From: an uncultured Eubacteriales bacterium
Lineage (GTDB): Bacteria; Bacillota; Clostridia; Peptostreptococcales; Anaerovoracaceae
Direction of reading: 5' to 3'
DNA: 12,074 bases
Assembly (NCBI GenBank): GCA_900547295.1
Contig: URGK01000079.1
Coordinates: 1 to 12,074, forward strand
The notes beneath the pieces were generated by a model that saw only the letters and a program-made list of their open reading frames with translations, made no database searches and was not told the origin of the DNA. Positions 7,190-12,074 of this stretch are shown here, in pieces. The translations under genes and the position numbers were made by a program. How positions within the stretch are numbered: the stretch's first letter is position 1; every line of letters begins with the position of its first letter.

Positions 7190-8575
7190 TCATACAAGTC
7201 TTCTGCCCATCAGTACGCCCATGGCTGATGCCATCATCAGACCTCTGGTCCAGCCGCTTGAGTCACCAAGACAGTAAAGACCCGGCATACTTGTGTTGAA
7301 GTCTTTATCCATTTTTACTCTATTGCTGTAGAATTTAATCTCCGGAGAATAAAGAAGTGTTTCTGCAGCAGCAAATCCCGGCACCACATGATCGAGTGCC
7401 TGTATGAAATTGATTATATCTGTCATTGTTCTGTATGGGAGTCCCGCCGTTATATCTCCTGCAACCGCATCTGTAAGGGTCGGTTTCACATTGGATCTTG
7501 CAAGTTCTCTCTCCCAGGTTCTCTTGCCGTCAAGTATATCTCCGTATCTTTGAACCATTATTCTGCCTGCGCCGAGCATGTTGGTAAGCTCTCCTACCTT
7601 TCTGGCGTATACCATAGGCTTGTCAAAAGGCTCTCTGAAATGGTGTGATACAAGTATTGCAAGGTTTGTATTGCCGGATTTTAAATCCTTGTAGGAATGT
7701 CCGTTTACTACAGCCAGATTGTCATCGTAGTTTTCCTGGCTTACAAAACCCCCCGGATTCTGGCAGAAAGTACGAACCTTGTCTTTGTAAGGGTTAGGAT
7801 AACCTATAAGCTTTGACTCATAGAGTACGCTGTTGACATGCTCCATAATCTCATTTCTGACCTCTACTCTGACGCCTACATCTACAATACCCGGCTCGTG
7901 CGCCACATTGTGTCTGTCGCACAGTCTGTCAAGCCAGTCTGCACCGCGTCTGCCTGCTGCAATAACGACGCTGCCTGCTTCAATGCTGAATTCTTTTTTG
8001 CCGTCAGATGCAATAACTCCCGCGCATCTGCCGTCCTCAACTATTATATCTACACATTCACAGCTGAACATAATCTCAACGCCGTTTGCCTGCAGGTGTT
8101 TTTCGATTGCTTCATATATGTCCTGAGCTTTCTCTGTGCCGAGATGTCTGATAGGACAGTCTACAAGCTTGAGTCCCGCTTTGATTGCACGTTTTCTGAT
8201 TGCCTTTACCTCTTCTTCGCTGCCGATGCCCTCTATCTTGCTGTCAGCGCCAAAGTCGAGATATATTTTATCTGCATAGTTAATAGTTTCCTGCGCATTG
8301 TCTTCGCCGATAAGCTGCGGCAGATCTCCTCCGACCTCATAGCTTAATGAGAGCTTGCCGTCGGAAAAAGCGCCTGCTCCGGAAAATCCTGTTGTAATAT
8401 GGCAGGGCTGACAGTTGACACACTGTCCGGTCACTTCCTTGGGGCATCTTCTGTTTTCGATAGCTCTGCCTTTTTCAAGGATCATAATGCTTTTTTTACT
8501 GCCCTTGTTTAACATTTCAAGCGCTGTAAATATTCCGGCAGGTCCGGCACCAACTATAACTACATTTTTTTTCAT
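7190..8575 (-). CDS. COG2509-type FAD-dependent oxidoreductase with an N-terminal four-cysteine motif
   Basis: The 461-residue protein opens with a dinucleotide-binding motif (VVIVGAGPAG, glycines 9, 11 and 14) and closes with a FAD-contacting GLYCLGDSSGWTRGLMMASA segment. This matches the uncharacterised FAD-dependent dehydrogenase family COG2509. After the first beta-alpha-beta unit it has C44, C52, C55 and C58 (RRCPKEVTGQCVNCQPCHI), followed by GFSGAGAFSDGKLSLS. This cysteine cluster recurs in the family as I know it and could bind a metal or iron-sulphur centre. No substrate is known to me. The ATG at 8575 has GAGGGA 6 nt upstream; an ATG at 8596 is less likely. It probably leads the metF-metH run, with a 74-nt gap before metF. 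Confidence 0.82.
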   Translation of the reverse strand: MKKNVVIVGAGPAGIFTALEMLNKGSKKSIMILEKGRAIENRRCPKEVTGQCVNCQPCHITTGFSGAGAFSDGKLSLSYEVGGDLPQLIGEDNAQETINYADKIYLDFGADSKIEGIGSEEEVKAIRKRAIKAGLKLVDCPIRHLGTEKAQDIYEAIEKHLQANGVEIMFSCECVDIIVEDGRCAGVIASDGKKEFSIEAGSVVIAAGRRGADWLDRLCDRHNVAHEPGIVDVGVRVEVRNEIMEHVNSVLYESKLIGYPNPYKDKVRTFCQNPGGFVSQENYDDNLAVVNGHSYKDLKSGNTNLAILVSHHFREPFDKPMVYARKVGELTNMLGAGRIMVQRYGDILDGKRTWERELARSNVKPTLTDAVAGDITAGLPYRTMTDIINFIQALDHVVPGFAAAETLLYSPEIKFYSNRVKMDKDFNTSMPGLYCLGDSSGWTRGLMMASAMGVLMGRRLV

Positions 8576-8629
8576 TACATTTCCCTCACTTTTCAAAAAA
8601 ATGATTTAATAATCCAAAACACAAGGGCT

Positions 8630-8638
8630 ATTATAGCA
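8630..8638 (-). promoter_or_regulatory. Extended -10 promoter for the FAD oxidoreductase and methionine run
   Basis: TGCTATAAT on the minus strand is a perfect extended -10 element about 55 nt upstream of the start at 8575. The -35 region (TTATTT at about 17 bp) is weak, as is common with extended -10 promoters. The -10 sits inside an 11-bp palindrome (8627-8637, five-base arms around one base), which may be chance or an operator. The 150-nt gap it lies in is otherwise very A/T-rich, and I see no strong terminator for the DUF1294 gene there. Confidence 0.55.
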
Positions 8639-8728
8639 AACAATGTGTTAAAAATAAAGTGCTTTTTGATAAAATCCACAAATAATTTTATTTTTTTTAT
8701 TGTTTTGTCACAATAAAGCTGCTTTTTC

Positions 8729-9013
8729 TTACAACGGCGCAGGTATATACGGGTAATACAGCACCATAAAAACAATCTGAAGTACTAAAATCACAGGAAT
8801 TCCTACTGTAAATTTTCTGTGTCTTGTCTTGTGATGAAAAACCCTCATTCCTGCCAGCGCTCCTATTGAGCCTCCCAGCAGCGCCGCAAGTATAAGCGAC
8901 GCCTCTGATATTCTCCATCTGCCTTTTACTGCTCTTGCTTTGTCTGCACCAAACATTATAAATGTAATAATATTTACCGCCGCAAGATATATAACAATCG
9001 CTTCTAAAACCAT
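8729..9013 (-). CDS. DUF1294-family small membrane protein
   Basis: The 94-residue protein has three hydrophobic segments (about 3-20, 39-57 and 69-87) and the DUF1294 signature: FGADKARA, RISEASLILAALLGGSIGAL, then AGMRVFHHKTRHRKF. DUF1294 proteins are small integral membrane proteins without a well-established function. Its ATG shares one base with the stop codon of the upstream peroxiredoxin (TGATG), so translational coupling is likely and a separate ribosome binding site is not evident. The pairing with a peroxide-reducing enzyme suggests, without proving, a shared stress response. Confidence 0.88.
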   Translation of the reverse strand: MVLEAIVIYLAAVNIITFIMFGADKARAVKGRWRISEASLILAALLGGSIGALAGMRVFHHKTRHRKFTVGIPVILVLQIVFMVLYYPYIPAPL

Positions 9014-9465
9014 CAGAGCAGCTTCAGAGTCTTTGCGGGATTGTCGGCGGCCCTAACATTGCCTGCCACTTTCTGTATTATTCCGTTTTCATCAATTAGA
9101 TATGTGGTGCGGACAACTCCCATTGTTTTTTTACCGTAGTTTGTTTTTTCTTTCCACACATCATAAGCTGTGATGCAGGAAAGCTCTGTGTCTGACAGAA
9201 GTGTAAAAGGAAGATTGAATTTCTCTTCAAACTTCTTGTGTGATGCAACGCTGTCCTTGCTTACTCCGATTATCACCGCGCCCTTCTCTGTAAACTGCGG
9301 ATAAAGCTCTGCAAAGCCGCAGGCCTGTTTGGTGCAGCCTGCAGTATTGTCTTTCGGATAGAAATACAGGATAACCTTGCATCCTCTGTATTCATCCAGC
9401 GTATGTATTTTGCCGTTCTGGTCGGGAAGCTCAAATCCCGGCGCTTTAATTCCTGTTTCAAGCAT
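9013..9465 (-). CDS. bcp: Bcp/PrxQ-type thiol peroxidase
   Basis: The 150-residue protein is a Bcp (PrxQ) peroxiredoxin, a cytoplasmic enzyme that reduces hydrogen peroxide and organic hydroperoxides with electrons from thioredoxin. The active-site segment YFYPKDNTAGCTKQACGF contains the peroxidatic C44 and, five residues later, the resolving C49 typical of the atypical 2-Cys PrxQ group. APGFELPDQNG near the N-terminus and VRTTYLIDENGII near the C-terminus are also typical. The ATG has GGAGG 7 nt upstream (9473-9477). It is the first gene of a two-gene unit with DUF1294 and has its own promoter. Confidence 0.95.
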   Translation of the reverse strand: MLETGIKAPGFELPDQNGKIHTLDEYRGCKVILYFYPKDNTAGCTKQACGFAELYPQFTEKGAVIIGVSKDSVASHKKFEEKFNLPFTLLSDTELSCITAYDVWKEKTNYGKKTMGVVRTTYLIDENGIIQKVAGNVRAADNPAKTLKLL

Positions 9466-9494
9466 ATCAGTACCTCCGTTTCTGTTTGTATCAC

Positions 9495-9522
9495 ATTATA
9501 AATCATATCTTAACTGTTTTAA
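9495..9522 (-). promoter_or_regulatory. Candidate promoter for bcp and DUF1294
   Basis: TATAAT (9500-9495) lies 16 bp downstream of TTAAAA (9522-9517) on the minus strand, about 30 nt before the bcp start. The -10 is consensus and the -35 is weak. No PerR-box-like palindrome was recognised next to it. Confidence 0.5.
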
Positions 9523-9618
9523 TCTGCTGATTTCCTTCTGCAGATTTGCAAGAAATCTTCCTGCATGGGCTCCGTATCAGTTATAGCTGATTTGCCGATG
9601 ACCATTTGCTTTTAATTC

Positions 9619-9828
9619 TTATTTTTCGGCTTGCTCATCTGCAAGTTCCTGCACCAGGTAATCATCACTCATACAGTGCATATCAGATACACCCTCGCTC
9701 ATTAATTCATACAGCTTCGAATGATAAAAAATATCCAAAGCTTCTTTTAATGTAATATTTGTTTTCTCAGCGAACTTCTCGACTATCCGAGCATACTTTT
9801 TCTGTAACAATACAGGATTTGCATTCAT
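9619..9828 (-). CDS. Small partner protein of the DUF3990 gene (DUF3791-like context)
   Basis: The 69-residue protein is predicted to be mostly helical, with KKYARIVEKFAEKTNITLKEA followed by LDIFYHSKLYELMSEGVSDMHCMSDDYLVQELADE. I recall similar short proteins with a YHS..Y.L...G.SD.HCMSD pattern encoded directly after DUF3990 genes in gut Clostridia, but I am not certain of the family name; it may be annotated as DUF3791. The ATG overlaps the DUF3990 stop by 4 nt, so it is the third gene of a coupled cassette. In such a cassette a small helical protein could serve as an antidote or cofactor of the larger one. No signal peptide or membrane segment is seen. Confidence 0.75.
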   Translation of the reverse strand: MNANPVLLQKKYARIVEKFAEKTNITLKEALDIFYHSKLYELMSEGVSDMHCMSDDYLVQELADEQAEK

Positions 9829-10298
9829 ACCTGTTTACTCCCTTCAAAATGCAGATATTTATCAATGGATTCCTGTGAACGCAGGCATATCTGCAGGTTT
9901 GGTTTTTCATATCTCAGCCAGCTTATTGCTTCTGTTTTATCTATCAGTCCGTCAAAGAACAGTTCAACCGTATTAAATACCTTATCGTTTGCAACACCAC
10001 TGACAACAATATCATAGTCTGTTTTATCATTACCGCTTCGACAATTCAAAATGAAGTCCAGCCATTCTTCTGAATATGAATCAAATTTCAGCAGTTTAAG
10101 CCTGCTGAAGGCGATTTCATCAAACTCAAAGCATGATATAATTCCGTTTTTTCCGCGTCGTTTAAATTTACTGCACCAGTTTACAGCATGCTCATAAATA
10201 GGTGTAGTGTAGAAGCCTGTTCCAAAGTCCAGATTCGGTCTGGAGTATATTAGAGCCGGTCTTGATATTTCAAGCCAGGAACCATGATACAAAATCAT
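9825..10298 (-). CDS. DUF3990-family protein, putative ADP-ribosyltransferase-fold enzyme
   Basis: The 157-residue protein begins MILYHGS and then has LDFGTGFYTTP at 23-33. These resemble the first two active-site regions of ADP-ribosyltransferases: a histidine near the first strand (H5) and a G-x-G-[FY]-Y-T-T element (Y30). A third-motif candidate is LQICLRSQESIDKYL at 135-149, where Q136 or E143 might stand for the usual catalytic glutamate. DUF3990 has been grouped with the ART superfamily, as far as I know, without a defined substrate. The gene overlaps both neighbours by 4 nt. A cytoplasmic toxin or effector acting on NAD and a cellular target is an inference from fold and context. Confidence 0.85.
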   Translation of the reverse strand: MILYHGSWLEISRPALIYSRPNLDFGTGFYTTPIYEHAVNWCSKFKRRGKNGIISCFEFDEIAFSRLKLLKFDSYSEEWLDFILNCRSGNDKTDYDIVVSGVANDKVFNTVELFFDGLIDKTEAISWLRYEKPNLQICLRSQESIDKYLHFEGSKQV

Positions 10299-10534
10299 AC
10301 TTCAACACCTCTTTCTTTCATAACATCAATAATGTCATCAATAATATAGTCCTTGCTTTGTGTATGCAGGATTTCAAACTCCGGAACAATGTATCCGTAA
10401 AGAATATCGCTTTTTTCCACTAAAGCAGCATAAACTGCCCTTGCATCTTTATTCAGTCTTACTGCAATATTTTCGATACAGAATATTGCAAACTCAAGCC
10501 TTCCAATATTGTATTTTTCCTCTGTACTGTTCAT
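10295..10534 (-). CDS. DUF3791-family small protein
   Basis: The 79-residue product matches DUF3791: RLEFAIFCIENIAVRLNKDA, VYAALVEKSDILYGYIVPEFE, then the characteristic LHTQSKDYIIDDIIDVMKERG. Function is unknown. The ATG at 10534 is chosen because GGAG lies 8 nt upstream (10543-10546) and the family begins here; the frame stays open back to 10654, but that part crosses the putative promoter and looks non-coding. It is the first gene of the three-gene cassette and overlaps the DUF3990 gene by 4 nt. The order, a small protein before a putative toxin, fits an antitoxin-first layout, but this is untested. Confidence 0.85.
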   Translation of the reverse strand: MNSTEEKYNIGRLEFAIFCIENIAVRLNKDARAVYAALVEKSDILYGYIVPEFEILHTQSKDYIIDDIIDVMKERGVEV

Positions 10535-10600
10535 AAATTGTACTCCAAAACTAATAATATTACCTCTGCTATATTGTGCAGACACCGTCTCTAATCTGTT

Positions 10601-10696
10601 GGGAACATTTATTACAATAATTGTACTGTAATGCTTATTAATAATCAACATCAATTGGGGAACATTTCTTTACTGTAATCATCAAAAATGCTCCCC
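10601..10696. repeat. Repeated GGGAACATTT and TACTGTAAT motifs with an overlapping hairpin
   Basis: GGGAACATTT occurs at 10601-10610 and 10658-10667. TACTGTAAT occurs at 10624-10632 and 10671-10679. Each GGGAACATTT is thus followed by TACTGTAAT, at 13 and 3 nt respectively. A near-inverted copy, AAATGCTCCCC (10686-10696), pairs with GGGGAACATTT (10657-10667) at 10 of 11 positions around an 18-nt loop and overlaps the RhuM stop codon. The repeats bracket the cassette promoter. They could be regulatory sites or duplication scars. Confidence 0.6.
10613..10648 (-). promoter_or_regulatory. Candidate promoter and operator of the DUF3791-DUF3990 cassette
   Basis: On the minus strand TTGATT (10648-10643) and TACAAT (10625-10620) are separated by 17 bp. 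The -10 is one arm of a perfect dyad, TACAAT-A-ATTGTA (10613-10625). A palindrome over the -10 is a common place for an autorepressor. The promoter lies between the RhuM stop codon and the cassette, about 85 nt before the first start codon. Confidence 0.5.
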
Positions 10697-11530
10697 AAGC
10701 GATATATGTCTTAGTGTCATACTCTCAGCAAAATCCAGATATGCAGTAACCATACGATTAAGCTGTTTCAGTTCGTGCTGACTCAGATAATTCTTTGCAA
10801 TTGTAACATCGCTCTTTTTAATTTTGCCGTCCGGTGCATCCGCCCATGTTGTAAGTCCCATATGGTCTTTCTTGTGATCAGCTCTTTCTACAATCAGTTC
10901 AGCTGCTGTATGACCATGAACTGCAAAATGCATCTTGTTCTGGACCGATGCATAAAAGCGCTTTGTTGCCAGCGCATCTTTGTCATAATCTATTGCTGTA
11001 GCATAAAGGTCTGTGATTTTCTGATAGAATTTCCTTTCACTTGCCCTTATCTCCCGGATACGTTCAAGCTGTTCATCAAAATATTTCTCTGTAAGATATG
11101 TACCGCGTTTAAGTCTTTCATCATCCATAACCCAGCCTTTAATGGTGTAGTCCTTAACAATACCATTGGCCCACTTGCGAAACTGTACTGCCCGCTCATT
11201 ATTTACCTTAAAGCCAACTGCAATGATCATCTGAAGATTGTAGTGAGTTACTCCGCGATTGACCTGCCTACCACCCTCATTTTGAACTATAAAGAATTTC
11301 TTTATAGTTGCTTCCTGAATCAGTTCCCTATCTTCATATATTTTCTTAATATGCTGACCAATATTCTGCACTGACACATCATAAAGCTGGGCCATCATCT
11401 TTTGTGTCAACCATATATTCTCATCCTCATAGCGCATCTCAATACTGTCCTGCTGATCACCAACAGAGGCAACATAGGTTAAATATTCTGCTGCGCTGGA
11501 GCGAATGGTTATTTCTTCTTTTTTCTTCAA
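10682..11530 (-). CDS. RhuM-family protein with shortened C-terminus
   Basis: The 282-residue product is a RhuM-family protein, named after a Salmonella pathogenicity-island gene and common in mobile and defence-associated DNA; its biochemical role is not settled. Visible segments are IWLTQKMMAQLYDVSVQNIGQHI at about 39-61 (helix-turn-helix-like), FFIVQNEGGRQVNRGVTHYNLQM, NERAVQFRKWAN and FYASVQNKMHFAVHGHTAAELI. The start is a TTG at 11530, with AGGAGGGA 6 nt upstream; no better ATG is near. Family members usually continue about 50 residues past the LDFAESMTLRHI segment, often with a MEDW-like stretch. Here the sequence changes to SLGEHF and stops inside a hairpin repeat, so the C-terminus looks truncated. 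No continuation was seen in the other frames. Confidence 0.87.
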   Translation of the reverse strand: MKKKEEITIRSSAAEYLTYVASVGDQQDSIEMRYEDENIWLTQKMMAQLYDVSVQNIGQHIKKIYEDRELIQEATIKKFFIVQNEGGRQVNRGVTHYNLQMIIAVGFKVNNERAVQFRKWANGIVKDYTIKGWVMDDERLKRGTYLTEKYFDEQLERIREIRASERKFYQKITDLYATAIDYDKDALATKRFYASVQNKMHFAVHGHTAAELIVERADHKKDHMGLTTWADAPDGKIKKSDVTIAKNYLSQHELKQLNRMVTAYLDFAESMTLRHISLGEHF

Positions 11531-11561
11531 TTAGAGTCCCTCCTCGATTATGGTATTCTGG

Positions 11562-11592
11562 TTTATATCATTAAGTCCTGTTAATTATTCAA
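11562..11592 (-). promoter_or_regulatory. Possible promoter of the RhuM gene
   Basis: TTGAAT (11592-11587) and TATAAA (11567-11562) are separated by 19 bp, longer than ideal, but TGA directly before the -10 gives an extended -10. It lies about 30 nt before the TTG start. An 11-bp dyad, CCTTA-A-TAAGG (11630-11640), is found further upstream, just after the stop of the preceding gene. Confidence 0.38.
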
Positions 11593-11644
11593 AATCACTT
11601 TACGTACAACTGTCAGTTATAATAAACATCCTTATTAAGGTAAT

Positions 11645-11944
11645 TTAATCTGCTTGTTCACTTTCGCTATACCACATTTCCCTGTATTCTTCGATGTAAA
11701 ATTTAATGCACTCTGGATATACGTCCAGATATCTCATGCATATCCTTTTGAACAGTTCAAAGATTTGTTCATCATAGGCAAAATCCATCAAATAGTCAAG
11801 AAGATGCACCACTTCGTCTTCGGACGCTTCCTTAATACAGATATTCTCAACCAAGGGCAAATACACTTCATATGCCTGTTTACATAATTTTTTAAATCGC
11901 TCTGCAATATGGTATATATCTGTTACTCTTTCATCTGATATCAT
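11645..11944 (-). CDS. Acidic helical protein of unknown function
   Basis: I do not recognise the family of this 99-residue protein. It is acidic (about 23 Asp/Glu against 11 Lys/Arg), has no signal peptide or membrane segment, and looks wholly helical: IYHIAERFKKLCKQAYEVYL, EDEVVHLLDYLMDFAYDEQI, then FELFKRICMRYLDVYPECIKF and YIEEYREMW. A fold of helical hairpins used for protein binding is plausible. The ATG at 11944 has GGAGG 7 nt upstream (11952-11956), so it is very likely translated. It precedes RhuM by 114 nt on the same strand, which could make it part of the same accessory region. Confidence 0.75.
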   Translation of the reverse strand: MISDERVTDIYHIAERFKKLCKQAYEVYLPLVENICIKEASEDEVVHLLDYLMDFAYDEQIFELFKRICMRYLDVYPECIKFYIEEYREMWYSESEQAD

Positions 11945-12017
11945 AATATTTCCTCCGGACAGTCTGTTGATTTAATATACTTTTTAGAAGTAATATATAT
12001 AATTAGTTTGTAACAGA

Positions 12018-12023
12018 ATTATA
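12018..12023 (-). promoter_or_regulatory. Possible -10 element upstream of the acidic protein gene
   Basis: A consensus TATAAT on the minus strand lies about 75 nt before the start at 11944. No -35 hexamer of quality is seen at 16-18 bp. The stretch from 11945 to the window edge is A/T-rich, and I see no other supported feature in it. Confidence 0.3.
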
Positions 12024-12074
12024 CCTTTATGTTGTGCAAAAGTCGATAGCTGCCGGGTTTGCTGCAATTCTTCC

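Noticed and set aside
8649..8728. A terminator after the DUF1294 gene
   Set aside because: A weak TTATTGT/ACAATAA hairpin is present on the minus strand, but it is followed by A residues, not T residues.
8593..8775. Minus-strand 60-codon frame with a hydrophobic end in the gap after DUF1294
   Set aside because: It starts inside DUF1294 in another frame, has no ribosome binding site and covers A/T-rich DNA that holds a likely promoter.
9514..9597. A 28-codon minus-strand frame starting MVIGKSAITDTE between the cassette and bcp
   Set aside because: No ribosome binding site precedes it and the peptide has no recognisable feature.
10775..11374. Plus-strand open frame of 199 codons opposite RhuM
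   Set aside because: It lies fully antisense to the conserved RhuM coding sequence and its hydrophobic, Cys-rich product is a typical mirror artefact.
11984..12074. Open minus-strand frame of 29 codons entering from the right edge, possibly the tail of an upstream gene
   Set aside because: It is too short to recognise, other frames at this edge are also partly open, and it crosses a putative -10.

Overview
The window reads as Firmicutes (Clostridia-type) DNA, but it looks like two different sources joined. Positions 1 to about 1085 carry plus-strand genes: the 3' part of hemZ, then rpsO with its own promoter and a clean terminator. By eye this block favours codons such as GCG, CGC and GAC. 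From about 1125 to the end every gene is on the minus strand, and arginine is mostly AGA and isoleucine often ATA. At the boundary a coaBC (dfp) gene loses all but its first ~54 codons and runs into the rpsO terminator. This is either a chimeric assembly or a real rearrangement, and it should be settled before any synteny across it is used.

The minus-strand block, read in transcription order from the right, starts with an accessory region (about 9.6-12.07 kb). It holds an unrecognised acidic 99-residue protein, a RhuM-family protein with a TTG start and a shortened C-terminus, and a tight three-gene cassette: a DUF3791 protein, a DUF3990 protein with ADP-ribosyltransferase-like motifs, and a small partner protein. 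The cassette genes overlap by 4 nt, and a promoter with a palindrome over its -10 lies upstream among repeated sequence motifs. This layout resembles a toxin-antitoxin or defence module and is the best candidate for a poorly described system here.

Next comes a two-gene unit: a Bcp-type peroxiredoxin overlapping a DUF1294 membrane protein. It is followed by what looks like a six-gene run with an extended -10 promoter near 8630: a COG2509-type FAD-dependent oxidoreductase, metF, a stand-alone B12-dependent methionine synthase reactivation protein, metH (without its own activation domain), a GNAT acetyltransferase and a YbaK-type Cys-tRNA(Pro) deacylase. metF, the reactivation gene and metH overlap by 4 nt at each junction. 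Together they reduce methylene-tetrahydrofolate, methylate homocysteine through cobalamin and rescue oxidised cobalamin.

The last complete gene on this strand is a secreted FN3 plus 3D-domain protein with a near-consensus promoter and its own terminator, followed by the truncated coaBC. I saw no tRNA, rRNA, CRISPR array, transposase or riboswitch. All family calls come from motif recognition, not database searches.
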